DNA from: Acanthaster planci | Taxonomy: Eukaryota > Echinodermata > Asteroidea > Valvatida > Acanthasteridae | Reading direction: 5' to 3' | Assembly: GCF_001949145.1 (NCBI RefSeq) | Contig: NW_019091407.1 | Span: forward strand, 1,290,001-1,350,000 | Length of the DNA stretch: 60,000 nucleotides | Part shown: positions 1 through 11,168 of the stretch, piece by piece | Layout: the number at the start of each line of letters is the position of its first letter | How positions within the stretch are numbered: position 1 is the stretch's first letter | Program-made: the position numbers and the translations under genes | Notes under the pieces: generated by a model | What the model was told of the DNA's origin: nothing | The model's input: the letters and a program-made list of their open reading frames with translations, nothing else | Databases searched by the model: none

Positions 1-644
1 TTCAGTCTCATTCAAATAGTTGGCAGCTTTATTTTTTGCCATTGGTTTGTAATGGTGAAACAGCCACATCCGGAGAAAAAGTGCAAGTTTCAGTCACGGC
101 CTGACCTTGAGCATGGCAGACAAAAGAATACATGTACCAAGCAAACTGTAGAACACCATGGCAAACAATCTTAATGGATAGGAATGCAAGCGTACCACAG
201 ACGCAAAAGAATTAGCTTCCAGATAAAGGCACCTACACTGTTAAATGTACATTGCAAGGGGGTTGGTGTGGTGCCTTCAAAGATAACACATACTTAAAGC
301 CAAATTGAAATGTAATAAAATAGAGCCACTTTCGAGTTGAAAGCCTTGCACAATGTCGATCAGTAAGAGCCATAACATTCAGTGTATTTAAACCACACAA
401 CATCCATTTTCACAAGGATACCCAACCGAGTAAGGCATCAAAGCGAAGAGCTCAGTTTACTCAGTATTAAAAGAAAAAACTACCGGGGCTTTACGACTCA
501 TTTTCAGGGATCCAGTCAATTGCACTTGAAGAAAGTGCCAATGGTTTCCTACATAAAAGCAGGTATTCCGGGAGAACGTTGAGGAAGGTTCATATTAGCA
601 ATTATGCCCAAGGAAAATGGGCTGATCTTCTGAAACAGGCTTAC

Positions 645-738
645 TTGAATTGAAACTGTTCACCAAGGTCATCACAATCCCTGGGATCAATCTCAAATAT
701 TCCAGTAAAAGGGAAGGGGTGGCCACCAAAGGCATACT
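645..738 (-). CDS. DESI2: DESI2 exon, [11 protein letters not shown] region
   Basis: The exon is 94 bp. Its acceptor (CTTTTCCAACAG) ends at 739, and its donor is AA|GTAAGC at 644. It encodes [20 protein letters not shown] and then a [11 protein letters not shown] segment, entering in phase 1 and leaving in phase 2. The GGHPYPFSGIFEI-like block is highly diagnostic for DESI2. I looked for the next exon (expected to carry the HKNCNHFS catalytic-Cys motif) in 1-600 on this strand and did not find it. Confidence 0.92.
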
Positions 739-3700
739 CTGTTGGAAAAGGAAGAGATTAAGATACATGTACACATGTTTAAACAAATTAAAGAAGATGG
801 GGGCAAGATTTCAATTTTAGGACAACGTTTTGGGTAAAAAATTAAAGAGTATAGGATATTTATAAATTAAACAGTAATATCCGTAGCACCAAAAGCGGCG
901 CTCAGCTTTAAAATTGATGTACTTAACAATTACCGATTTAGACTATGCTAAACAACTTTCAGCAAACACCAAGCTTACATGTAAATGGTGAGCATCCACA
1001 TTCAGCCAACATCTTGTTTTCCTTCTAGCTAAACCAACTGTTTCTCCTCCACAAATCCTTCTTACATTGCACTTACTTGTTTACTGAAAGTATACTTCAG
1101 AATTTAGTGTCTAAATTTTACCACACAGATTATTACCTCTTCCGTAGACCTCAACACCAGCATGGAACACTCCTAATCCCAGTGTTGATGTGTACTCATT
1201 GGTCCAGTACTGTAAAAGACATTGTATATCTTCTTAAAAACAAGTGCAGTAATTCCTTATCTTTGGGGATTAATGTGACCCACTTCTTCAAAGCCAAGCC
1301 AACAAGTGTACCATAGTTTGGATGCTTGAAAATTCCTCTCTCCTACAAATGATTTTCATATATCAGAGCGATCCAAAATAAACCGCCAAAACTTTGGTTC
1401 TGTACTGTAGTTAAGGGCAACGAAAGTTAAAATTGATATTGTTCATGTGTACAGATGCATATTGGTACCATATGTACATGTACATGTACATGTAAGTCTT
1501 CAGTTTAGTTTGTCTCATTAACAATACATTGAATTTGTTTCCTTGTAGCACATTAACTTTTAAGAGGCAATCATGTTACTCAGCAGCTCTATGAGACCTG
1601 TGCCTTTCTTGTACAGTATTTGGTGCCCTGTCTACACACAGCACTGGAGCATTAGATTGTGCAGTACAGTGCAGGTGCTAGGCCTGTGCCAAATATACAT
1701 GTATACGAATATTCAATCAATTCTTGCATACTTAAATATTTATTTTTCCATTTGAAAATTCATACAGATAGGTAAAAAACAGCAATATAAAAAGTAAAAA
1801 ACCTCTCGTTTTTGAAAAGATTGTTTACTAAACTTTCTGCTTCCAAAATTACAGACTAGTCCAGAGTTGTTGTAATGATATTGCATTATTCTGTGCAGTA
1901 ATAAAAACTGGTTCTCTAGAGGCAAACTTGACTGAAAACGAATATTTGAATATTCAACTGAATTTCAGGTCACATATACCAATAATCAATTATTCGACTC
2001 GGCCCTAACGGGTGATGCGGTCATGGTTGGGAGCATGCACAGTGTGTACAATAATCAGCTAGAATTAAGTTCTTATCCTTTGTCCTACATGTACAAGTAT
2101 GGATGTTCAATTTATACACTGTACATGTATCTTATAAAAGAAGCCAACTGATATGTAATACAAAACTGCTGCAAACTGCTTGCTGACTACAATGACCTAA
2201 AATACAAATCTCAAATTATGGAGGGCCTGTCGTTTCGATCCTAGCAGAGTCTTTCTCAAAGGCTAGCCTTCCTTTGAGAAAGACTCTGCTACTGTGCTAG
2301 GATCGAAACGTCAGGCCCTCCATATTTTGAGAAGCCAACTGAATTAGACAAAATGTCTTGTTTTCTCCTCTAAAGTGACAAAAATCCAAAAGAGACTGTC
2401 ATTTTCATGTAGCACGGTATATATGTATTAAAAAAGGTTTACAGTGCATACATTAACATTACATGTAATCTTATAATGTACAATACAACACCATAAATAG
2501 CACTTAATAAATTTTATTACATGTAAATCAAATTACATACATCTCCAAAAAAATCTTAGGGTTCCAATAGGAAGCAGGAAAAGATTCAAATGCGTCAACA
2601 AAAAGTTTCAGTTGGCATAAGACTTTTACTATTATTCAACAAGGCGAAAGCATGATTGTTACCGTTAGATGCGATATTCAATTCACTGACAATCTAACAT
2701 GTTAAACATCAGTAGGATAAAGCATTTCCAATAGCGTCTCGCAACCAGCAAAGGTCATAATTTGGTCACATTTGCCAGCCTAATTCATGAGAGTTTCCAA
2801 GCCATCGATCACTGAGCTGTGCTTATTGTGTTCTTTTTCTCTCACAAAAAATGAACCTTCATTTCGGCCACTTCATGTACATACATGTATAACAGAAAAG
2901 TAATTTGCTGTAATAAAACTCTTCAAACCAAATTATCTGAATTGTCAATATGCATACTGGCACTAACAATGTGTGCACAGTGTTGTGAGGTCCACACATG
3001 TACAGCATCACATTGGAAATGGTACATGTACATGTATGTAGGCCTACTCAAACAAACGTACATGTACATACAGTACATGTAGATAGGTAATGTGGTGCAC
3101 ATGATTGAAACCAAATTACAAGGTAGCATACAGCAAAAGTGGTGAATAAATGCTGGTACACTGTACATGTATGCAATGGACCCTATTCACGTGGAGGCCG
3201 TTTTTGGAGCTTATTCCCCAAACCTGTTTTATACATTGGAAACTGTCCATTAGGATGGCACCAGACTGGTTTATACATGTACTTCATGCGTGCCAAGCCT
3301 CCGTTTCGGAATCTGGCAATGTACAATTCTCTGTGTGCAATCATGAATTTGAAACTATTCATCAGAGTTGACAAGGTGCAAATTTGTCATGAAATTTCAT
3401 TTTATTGCTTCATTTGTCCTCTCAACATTCACAATTGAAGAGTTAACCTTGCTTTCAAATTCAAGATGGCCGGCCCCGTGAATAAAGTCTACAGGATCTT
3501 TAGACTTTGCACACAAACAGCATGTAAAGTATTGCTGAAAGCACAATCAACACATGAAGACTAACATGTACATGAACCCAAAGAACAGCGTATTACTGAA
3601 GTTTTTAAAGCCATGGTGGAGTCACATGCTCGCACTACAATGCTGCCTTTACTTGATTTCTCATTTTACTGTACATGTACATGTATGTATCTACATATTG

Positions 3701-4544
3701 GGTATGTCCATGTTTCTTTAATATGAGCGTACTTGCATTTGTTCCCTTCTGCATGTTCAGAGAGCAACAGTGACTACATATATGAAGAATTCTTAATGCA
3801 CTGGAAACTGCAGCACTGTAGGAAAGCAGTACATGAGAAACAGTATTAACCTCACCATACGACAGCAAACTGTAAAGCACAACCCTAACCCAGCAGGACT
3901 AAGGGAGATGGCAGGTTAGGATGTATACTCGGGATAACATCCCTTTGGTGGGGAAACACCACGCACGTGCATGTGCATGTCCCATGATTTCAAGTACATT
4001 TGGCAAGACACACAATACGTCATAAAGCTGTTCTACAGGTCAGCTATTTTGTTGAAAACTAGGGTTTCATTTCTTTGTCGTACAGAGAAAATGGGTGAAA
4101 TAAGGCACCCAGTAAGGACATCATTGTACGCCCATTATGCCAGGTTGTATAATGTCTGTACGTTTGTAATGGCCTACTCCAATGACAAACCACATTTGGT
4201 CAGCAAAGTTGGACTGTGTTCGACTTTGCTGACTATCTGCATCCTTCCTGGTGTTAGTTGCAATTCCAAGTAACCGCATATCAACGCTCTCTGCGTCACT
4301 ATTCGGTAATGCTTAAAATGCAATTTCTGCCACCCAACTGAATCCGATGCACAGATGCTTCGAAGGCTTGTGCACATTCAACTGAAAATCAGTTGGAAAT
4401 ACTCTACCGCCTTCATTTGCTCCTGCACACATTCCATACATATACTTATGAATAAAGATTCAAAATGCCCCTTACCATATCATACACATTGAGCTTGACT
4501 TCTGAAATTGTCGTCACATCTCCATTGGGAACTTGAGAAGACAT
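645..4544 (-). CDS. DESI2: DESI2-like PPPDE isopeptidase, 5' part of gene (three coding exons, truncated by window edge)
   Basis: Three exons join in frame (4544-4476, 1209-1137, 738-645) to give about 78 residues that I recognise as the N-terminal half of DESI2 (PPPDE1), a papain-like Cys-His isopeptidase acting on ubiquitin or SUMO conjugates in the cytoplasm. Diagnostic strings are [25 protein letters not shown] and [13 protein letters not shown]. The His in VFHAG (about residue 39) is the family's catalytic His. The catalytic Cys lies in a later exon, to the left of position 1, so the gene is incomplete here. Intron phases agree (0, 1, then 2). All introns start GT and end AG. Identification is from memory of the family, not a search. 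Confidence 0.9.
1137..1209 (-). CDS. DESI2: DESI2 exon with catalytic histidine
   Basis: The exon is 73 bp. Its acceptor TTTTACAG is at 1211-1210, and the donor follows 1137 (G|GTAATA). It encodes [20 protein letters not shown] followed by VYGR, entering in phase 0 and leaving in phase 1. The FHAG His is the proton acceptor of the PPPDE Cys-His dyad, and the following GVEVYG strand is family-typical. Confidence 0.92.
2210..2331. repeat. Long imperfect inverted repeat (foldback element)
   Basis: The left arm begins CTCAAATTATGGAGGGCCTG and continues CGTTTCGATCCTAGCAGAG, then TCTTTCTCAAAGG. The right arm is the reverse complement of the same sequence, ending CAGGCCCTCCATATTTTGAG. The arms are about 53-61 bp around a loop of only a few bases (CTAGCC). 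The right arm carries an extra 8-bp partial repeat (GTGCTA/CTGCTA region). The structure looks like a MITE or foldback repeat inside the DESI2 intron. Confidence 0.85.
4199..4233. repeat. Short perfect hairpin
   Basis: GTCAGCAAAGT at 4199-4209 is the exact reverse complement of ACTTTGCTGAC at 4223-4233, with a 13-base spacer. No terminator-like role is expected in an animal intron. It may be a small repeat remnant. Confidence 0.6.
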
Positions 4545-4628
4545 TATTTGCTGACCGGCCCTTGAGGGCCAAAAGTTTGTGTGGCTGAAATGTAAGGCAG
4601 TTCCAGTTCCTTTTAGCAGGTCTGGAAC
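4476..4628 (-). CDS. DESI2: DESI2 first recognised coding exon, with start codon
   Basis: The proposed ATG is at 4544-4542. It opens [20 protein letters not shown] and runs to YDM before the donor GTAAGG at 4475, in phase 0. LNVYDM matches the first beta strand of PPPDE proteins. Upstream, a pyrimidine-rich acceptor (CTCTCTAG) sits at 4629, so 4545-4628 is probably 5'UTR brought in by splicing. That stretch is also open in the same frame back to the acceptor (28 codons), so a longer N-terminus from an upstream exon is possible. Vertebrate DESI2 starts only about 15 residues before this YDM, which favours the ATG chosen here. Confidence 0.82.
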
Positions 4629-7600
4629 CTAGAGAGACCAAAAAGACAGCTGCATGAGGCACTCCTTTTACAGATACCAGTAATTGTACCTTCTACAGTT
4701 TCTATTTAAAAACTATTTGAGGAGAGATAAGGACGCATCATCTGCCTCCAGAAGTTGACAGCCACCTTTCTCCTTGAATGACCTAAACAAGAACAGAGTT
4801 GAGTCTCACAGTAAATGCCACCACAGGGAATCCCTGTCCCACTGGCTCGTGTGCAATCTTAATCCACATAAGCTCTGGAATCACTAGTGAATATCGGTAC
4901 TTGCGTTAGAGTTCAGGTTTTAAGGTAGGGCCAGAGCCAGCATTGAAATGAAAGCACGTACATACATTACTGGTGTGTCCCCTTCCCCTTTCAGACACCG
5001 CCCCGCCCCCCAACCCAGTGCATTTTCAATGGCAAACATTCATGGTCTCATTTACCCATGACCATGGCCTGTGCACTGACCCATGGGTAGACTGGTTCTC
5101 CTACACAACAAAGTAACATGGAACATTGAGAAGATGGAGCCATTCTCTGTGACTTCCACGTGCAGCAAGTTTCATTCTATTGAAACTTTCATAGACCAAC
5201 GGTTCAGTCTGTGCATTTGAATGATTGGTCAATAAGCCATTTGCAAGTTAAATTTGAATAAAATCTTGTGCGCTGAGTTAATTGACTGCATATAAACATG
5301 ACGATTTGAATTCCCCAGACTAAAGACACTGTTGCTGTACCTTGTGATTCGGGGCAAGCTTTCCCATAGCGACCACCATCTCTGGAATGGACTGGTTCCT
5401 TTGTGCCCTTCTTATCCATTGACATTAGTGTATTGTTGCAAGGCATCTCCTATCTAAGCAAAAGCTTGCCCAAAATCAGGAGGTATGCCAACAGTGGTTT
5501 TAGTAAGGAGAATTGAAGTTGTTATGCTAACGTGAATTTAAAGAACTCAGTGTACCAGATTTGGGTCAAAGTTAACTCGCAAAAGGCTTATTGGACTGTT
5601 CAACTGGTCAGTCGCACAGTAAACCTCACACAATAAACAATCCTCTGCAGCTGTGAATCAGGCAGAAAGGGTGATCTCCTGATGGCAGAAAAATTGACAG
5701 ATCGAGGGTCTCTGAAAGTACACTTAACACCAAACCAGACATGTACATGTAAGAGTCCAACAACAGAAATTCTCTAAACAGAAAGAATGTAATCATACTT
5801 TTGAACCAGATATCAACTTGCTCAGCACTCTATTTGCCCTATGTAGTCTAAGGTCATAGTACTGAAGCATTTTGATTTTTGTCACCTCTGGATGTTAGGC
5901 CTGGGATGTAGAAATTCAGAATCTGGGCCTGCATTTATGGGATGAGGAGCATTGTATCAAGTTAAAAAATCAGGACAAGACGGTCACATTTTGTTCCAAA
6001 GGTCTATTCAGAGGTCTACAAATTGGGATTTATAAGCACAAGATGAATGTGAAAGGTTGTAATTTTGCAGTGAAAATATGGTTTAAAAATAATAATAAAA
6101 AAGGCTGAGGTGTCGGAACCATCTGCGTAACAATTAGACCCTAAATGTACCGGTATCTAGTTTACATGTAAATGCAAAGAGCGTGCTCTCTACCCCTATC
6201 ATGTCTATTGCATCAATTTTCAAGTTAACAACACTTACTATGCTGTAATGTACGTGTATGCCAATTGCATTATGGCTGTAGATCCTAACCATATGTACAG
6301 CCAGCCATACAGTGTAAATAAAATACTGGCTGTCTTTACACTTGCGTACATGAACACAGTACAGGCTACATACAGAAGCTATCCCTTGAACTAGTATGGG
6401 ATTCATCGTGCACAGAGTGGTGTGTGCGATGAAACTCGTAATTCTAGGGACCGTAGGCCTACATCTGTAGATATATGCATGCAGGAGGATGTGCATTCTG
6501 ATGCACATACACTTGACTACATCATACATGGGCATTCATTACCTTTAGCACACTGTTCTTACAATAAGGAAACAAATTCTACTTTTTCGAAACAGCTTAT
6601 CTACACAAATTGTTGGTGATGTCATCTTTCGTATTGGAAAGAAAAGAGAACAGGGTTTTGGTTTTTGAGAGAATGTTTGGGGTAAAACGGCAGCGAACAC
6701 ACGTACATGAAAGCCCTGAGTAGCTGTGAACAACGACAGATTAGCGAATGTAGTCTGGTTCCTTGACCTAGATGGAGATTCATTTTGATGAATCCAAAAT
6801 GCCTGAGTCGGGTAACCAGATGAGAAACAAAATACATGTAGCAAGATTCGACAGAGCAGTTGTCTTTTGGTGAACTCGAGTTAGAAATTTGTGGTTTTCT
6901 TGCTTAAATACTGTTAAAATTTACCTAAACTACGCCTACCAAGATTGAGTAATGGTTCCTTAAGGTCAAAATGTTAGTAAGTTTGAGAAAGTGGACTTTG
7001 TTTCCTTAGAACCAATTTGGTATTTCGGTCGTGCATGCGCCAACTGGCCTTGACAACCCTTTTTTGGGATAAACAAACCATTCCGCTCCATAGCAATGCA
7101 CATGTTTGCACCTAGTAATTTTTTGTCTTGCCGTTCTAGTTTGAATTTCTCCAAAAGTAAAAGATGCTCTACAGAGTGCCTGGGCAGTTTTGGGATATAG
7201 GCCTATATGAAAAGTGAATAAAGATGTTTGTGCAGTAGGGCCAAGGGCAGTGGAATGCTTTTTGATGAGCCTGTATAAAGGCCCATTCAGACTACCATAC
7301 TTCACGCGAAAGCGAACGCGAAGAGAATTTGTCGGGGACACACGTCACAATCGAAGTTTCACACTGAGGTGTGCCCGCGTTTCAGGCAAAAAATTTCTTT
7401 TCAGTTGGGCTTGTTCGGGGGCGTTGCGGCCTAGTCTTTGGTTGTGTCTCAGGTACTACTCGGGCATGAAAAAACATAATACCTGCATGCCGTGGCGCAC
7501 ATATGATAAGCACGATTGTGGGCGATGGTTATGAAACCTGACCTCTTTTGATCATAGACACATCGAAGTGGCCCTCTAGTTGGACCAAAAATTGTTATTC

Positions 7601-7721
7601 AATTTCCGAAACTTCACAGATTTTCTTGTCGGTCCAGGCCAACTCATTTTTCATGAATAGCGTCCAAATTAACCATAATTCTAGTTCATAATTCAAACCA
7701 ACATCCTGTCCCAGATGGCAG
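4629..7721. other. Non-coding region upstream of DESI2; nothing recognised
   Basis: No exon of a known family was recognised on either strand. An open frame near 5340-5446 on the minus strand (MPCNNTLMSMDKKG...) is followed by a GTACAG donor-like site and could be a 5'UTR exon of DESI2, but this is speculation. The segment near 7280-7330 (CCATTCAGAC, then CGCGAAAGCGAACGCG) looks like a dispersed repeat end. Confidence 0.4.
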
Positions 7722-7811
7722 GGTTGGGTCCGAGTTGTCCGTTGTTGGGTCCGAGATGTCCTGGGTCCGAGATGTGCTGGGGCCGAGTTGTCTTGGGGCT
7801 GAGTTGTCTCG
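7722..7811 (+). repeat. Degenerate minisatellite, GGGTCCGAGWTGTCC units
   Basis: About five imperfect units of 15-20 bp: TTGGGTCCGAGTTGTCC, TTGGGTCCGAGATGTCC, TGGGTCCGAGATGTGC, TGGGGCCGAGTTGTCT and TGGGGCTGAGTTGTCT. The array ends at CGAAACCGTTGG, then runs into an AT-rich tail (TTTCAAGATTCATTTATTTT). Confidence 0.85.
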
Positions 7812-10573
7812 AAACCGTTGGAGTCAAGATTTCAAGATTCATTTATTTTATATTCTACAGCACAATAATCACACACAATAATAGAACTTTTAATAAATAC
7901 ATAAATGTGATTGAATGATACTGCAATACCTTTAATAGAAAGGATACTGTTGAGGGGTACACAATGAAAGCAATGCTTGTAGATTTGGGCCCTGTTTGTA
8001 ACATTACTTATTAAATTACAAACACACACACAAACCACAAAGACAGACAAAACAAGTAAACATGTAGTTGCAAGTATGTGTAGCCTGAAACCAGCATGGT
8101 AGGCCTATGTTAAATTAAGATATAGCCTAAAAGTTAATTGCCAAAAACACAAAAATATGTGTCATGCGTGTATGTACGAATTAAGAATATCAACATGTAT
8201 TTAACAAAAAGATCTTATATTTCTTTTTTAAAGCTCCAAGAGTCGAGTTCCAACGGACTTACAGAATGCCAGTCAGTGGATTCAGATGGTGAAACAGTTC
8301 ACTGTCGAAAATGCCCCTCCAAACTTGTTCAGGCCGTTTCACCATTCACAGAATCGCCGTCACGTAATGTAAGTTACGTGTAACGATACTCAACACGTCA
8401 CTCGATAATTCAGCGTTTACAACAACAGTGCCTGTGTCCGACCAGCAGATAATGTGTCAGATTTAGTCAGATACCATTCCTATTATTCACACAAAATGAA
8501 AAATCTCTATTTCGCGAAGCGAGATACCAACCACTCCTTCGTAGTCACTATTCGTAGACCCTACTGGTTTTATGATTCATCCAGTCATTCTAGCATAGCA
8601 CTGGCGATAGCACGCACTGTGTATACTTGTAGTAACCTGACATAGCGCCCTCTTTGCTCTAGGCATAGCACGCTGAGGTCAGTGAGCCACTAGTCTGGTT
8701 CCCTGCCAAACGATTCCCTGACGACTCGACTCTGGCTAAAAAATCTTAGGGGTGCAGTGCCCCAATTCAAGAAAACTTCTCCGTCAGACGAAGGCGCACA
8801 AAAAATACCCCAGAGATTCTTTCGAAAAGAGGGGTCTGTTTGGGCCAAGAAATAGTGGGATTGTGCTAGTATGGCCCGGGATTACCTCTGTAGATTCAGG
8901 GGCACCCACCTGGGGGCAAAGCAGAGAAAAATGTGATTAAAAATTTGTCAGAAGAGCCCGAAGAAGGTGGGGGATGACCTTTGAAAAATGGCCGCTGAGA
9001 AGGCTTGGGAACATTGACTTTTTGGGGAGTGAGTTTGTTTTTGGCGGATAATTAAAAAATTCATNCAAATGAAATCTGAAGGACCAAACAACACATTGTT
9101 TTTTGCTTGAGAGGCCTCAGGGACATCAGTTGCCTGCCCTGGGGCTCCAGACTTGGTTGAGTTTATTTTATTTTCAATGGAGCTTGAATTGGTTCTGTGC
9201 ACCGTTAGGTCGACATCGCCCACGGATATACATTGTACATAGATGTGACGCAAGGGCGAGGGTTAATATTCTGCATTTCGCCTGGCATTTATTTAGGTCA
9301 AAGTGACCTCCGATTTCAGTGTAAAGTCAAATAATTATTGTAGGATCAACAGCTGCCATTAGGATATGGGAGTTTACGTTCAACAGCTAGCCTACCATCC
9401 GAAATGCCGAATATCGACAGGACAATTACTTCGGAATATTGCGGCTACATGTATTTCCGGATCCTCCAGTCTTGGTCGCCTGGAATTGGGTGATACCGGA
9501 CCCTTGATTCGTAAACTAGTCAGAATCACCGGGCCACTATTTCTCCCTGTAAAACAAAAGGGTGGATGAATAGGGACTTTTAAAACTATATATTTTGTCC
9601 AAGGCGAAAAAATAAACCAGATATTTGTTTTAATTTTAGTTTGTGAAATTCACTCCTTTAGTTAGTTATACTTGTCTGCTGCTGACAATGAAGTGATAAG
9701 TTGCAGGTACACGTATTTGGAAAAGTCACTTTTGCGCGTGGGACCGTTTAAAAACATCTCTCGAGCATCCCAGCGATGACATTATATCCGCGACAGACTG
9801 TTTCAGCAATGTTCTAATTCTGCGCCCCCGTTAGATAATGAAACACCACCGTTGAGCACGTTGTGAGGATAACTCGGTTTTAAGCTGATTGAAGGCGTTG
9901 TTGCCTATCTGAAGTGTGGCCTTGATGTGATCCTTGCACCTGTACCCCGCTGTCCAGTTTGAGCTCGCAGGAGTGACGTGGAAATTTTTTTAAGTACGAC
10001 ATGCCTTTTTGGTTTTCTTTGTGGTGCTCACGTCATCTTGCACAACCAGGAATGCGAGCCATTCCGTTATTCATGTTACATAAATTCGCTCTCACTCAGT
10101 CAAGCGACATACCCCATCGCTTCCTCTTCATTACCGACCGGTTCAAGAGGAGTGCGCCACCTCCGCTGAGCGTCCGGGTTGCACCCTCGTTTCCTCCACG
10201 GAGGTTTTTCGTGGCCACCCAGTAGCATCATAAACTGCGTTGCCCAGACACGCAGCATAGAACCGATACCGTTATCGCTGGAGACAAGTAGATTTTACAA
10301 CTTACCCTTCTTTGTATTATTATTTTCACTCATCTGATATTTACTTTGACGACATTAACGTCGCTGTATTCATTTATCTTAAACAATATTTGCTTTAATT
10401 TATCAGGTTGAATCTTTTGCATTATTTTGTAAGGCGATTTGCCGTCACGTTCCAACCATTTTAGTTGATTACTTGCAGACGTGTTTGTACGTCGTTATAC
10501 CCATACTGTGGTCTATTTTTCTTTTTTCTTATATCATCTAATAATGTCGACCAACTATACGCAGGCTTCTGTT
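7812..10573. other. Non-coding region; no gene recognised
   Basis: The region is AT-rich, with no recognised protein homology. It includes one ambiguous base (N at 9065) and a somewhat CpG-rich patch near 9720-9850 and 10135-10220 that could be promoter or repeat sequence. No decisive signal was seen. Confidence 0.4.
8288..8343. repeat. 56-bp element with GGTGAAAC...GTTTCACC inverted ends
   Basis: GGTGAAAC at 8288-8295 is the reverse complement of GTTTCACC at 8336-8343. The element lies inside an open frame on the plus strand (about 8234-8371) that is flanked by a TTTAAAG acceptor-like and a GTAAGT donor-like site. The inverted ends make a repeat fragment more likely than a real exon. Confidence 0.45.
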
Positions 10574-11168
10574 AGCGATCCATCCATACCTGCATTGGCA
10601 CAATCCATATTGCCGTCACTTTGATGTCCGCTTAAGCCGAGGCAATACCACCAACAAATACAAGCGTTCGTGGGAGAAGTGGCAGATCTGGGCATCATCA
10701 AAAATAGAAATCACTATAGTGATTCGTTAAACTGAACTCTCTTCGTTTGCACTACTTTCCCGGTCAATCCATTTAACTTCTCCCTCTGCATTTCTCATCT
10801 CTCTACTACTGGGCCCACGTCCACTTCTAATCTGGCCGTAGCTGCGATCAAATGGGAAGGCCTACATAGTTTAGCCGTTATTCCTTCACTAAAAGACCGT
10901 CAAGATGGCTTTTCAAGGCTTCACCGACCATAAGGAAGGAGCCCATAACACCAGATATGCTGGCACAGTTTCACCGGGACATCCTTCTGTAACATTAGCA
11001 GACCTTTAATAGAACTCTCTTCGTTTGCTTAGTTTCTTATGCCGGTTGTCTTCGCTTCGACGAATTGAACTTCACAAGAAAAGATCTTCGGATCGGCTAA
11101 CTGTACACCTTCGCAACTTGATCTAAATCGGACCACGTCGGCAAGGAGCAGAAGTTATAATCGCAATA
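10574..11168 (+). pseudogene. Decayed tyrosine recombinase of a DIRS-like mobile element
   Basis: Read in shifting plus-strand frames, this stretch gives consecutive pieces of a tyrosine recombinase as found in DIRS-type retrotransposons. SDPSIPALAQSILPSL is at 10574-10621 and stops. RLSRGNTTNKYKRSWEKWQI then WASSK (SAM-like core-binding helix) is from 10629. PVNPFNFSLCISHLSTTGPT ... NLAVAAIKW is from about 10760 to a stop at 10931. RKEPITPDMLAQF is at 10933-10971. LVSYAGCLRFDELNFTRKDL is from 11029, where CLRFDEL would carry the box I arginine. An RRQGAEVIIA-like piece ends near 11168. At least four stops or frameshifts show that it is dead. Family assignment is from recalled sequence patterns. 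No long direct or split repeats were found around it. Confidence 0.8.

Larger units (their letters stand above)
739..4475 (-). other. DESI2 introns, rich in TACATGTA palindromes
   Basis: Intron 739-1136 is short. Intron 1210-4475 (3.3 kb) holds no exon I recognise. It contains many ACATGTACATGTA runs (near 1474, 2086, 2124, 2874, 3022, 3058, 3164 and 3671), a long inverted repeat at 2210-2331 and a short hairpin at 4199-4233. The small open frames here are interrupted and look like chance. Confidence 0.7.

Noticed and set aside
5204-5446. 80-codon minus-strand frame as a DESI2 upstream exon
   Set aside because: It has a donor-like GTACAG but no recognisable protein and no support for joining to the 4628 acceptor.
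8234-8371. Possible plus-strand exon (LQESSSNGLTECQSVDSDGE...) between a TTTAAAG acceptor and a GTAAGT donor
   Set aside because: No family recognised, no partner exons found, and the segment contains a palindromic GGTGAAAC...GTTTCACC element, so it is probably repeat sequence.
9065-9065. Single N
   Set aside because: Assembly ambiguity. It lies in non-coding sequence and affects no gene call.
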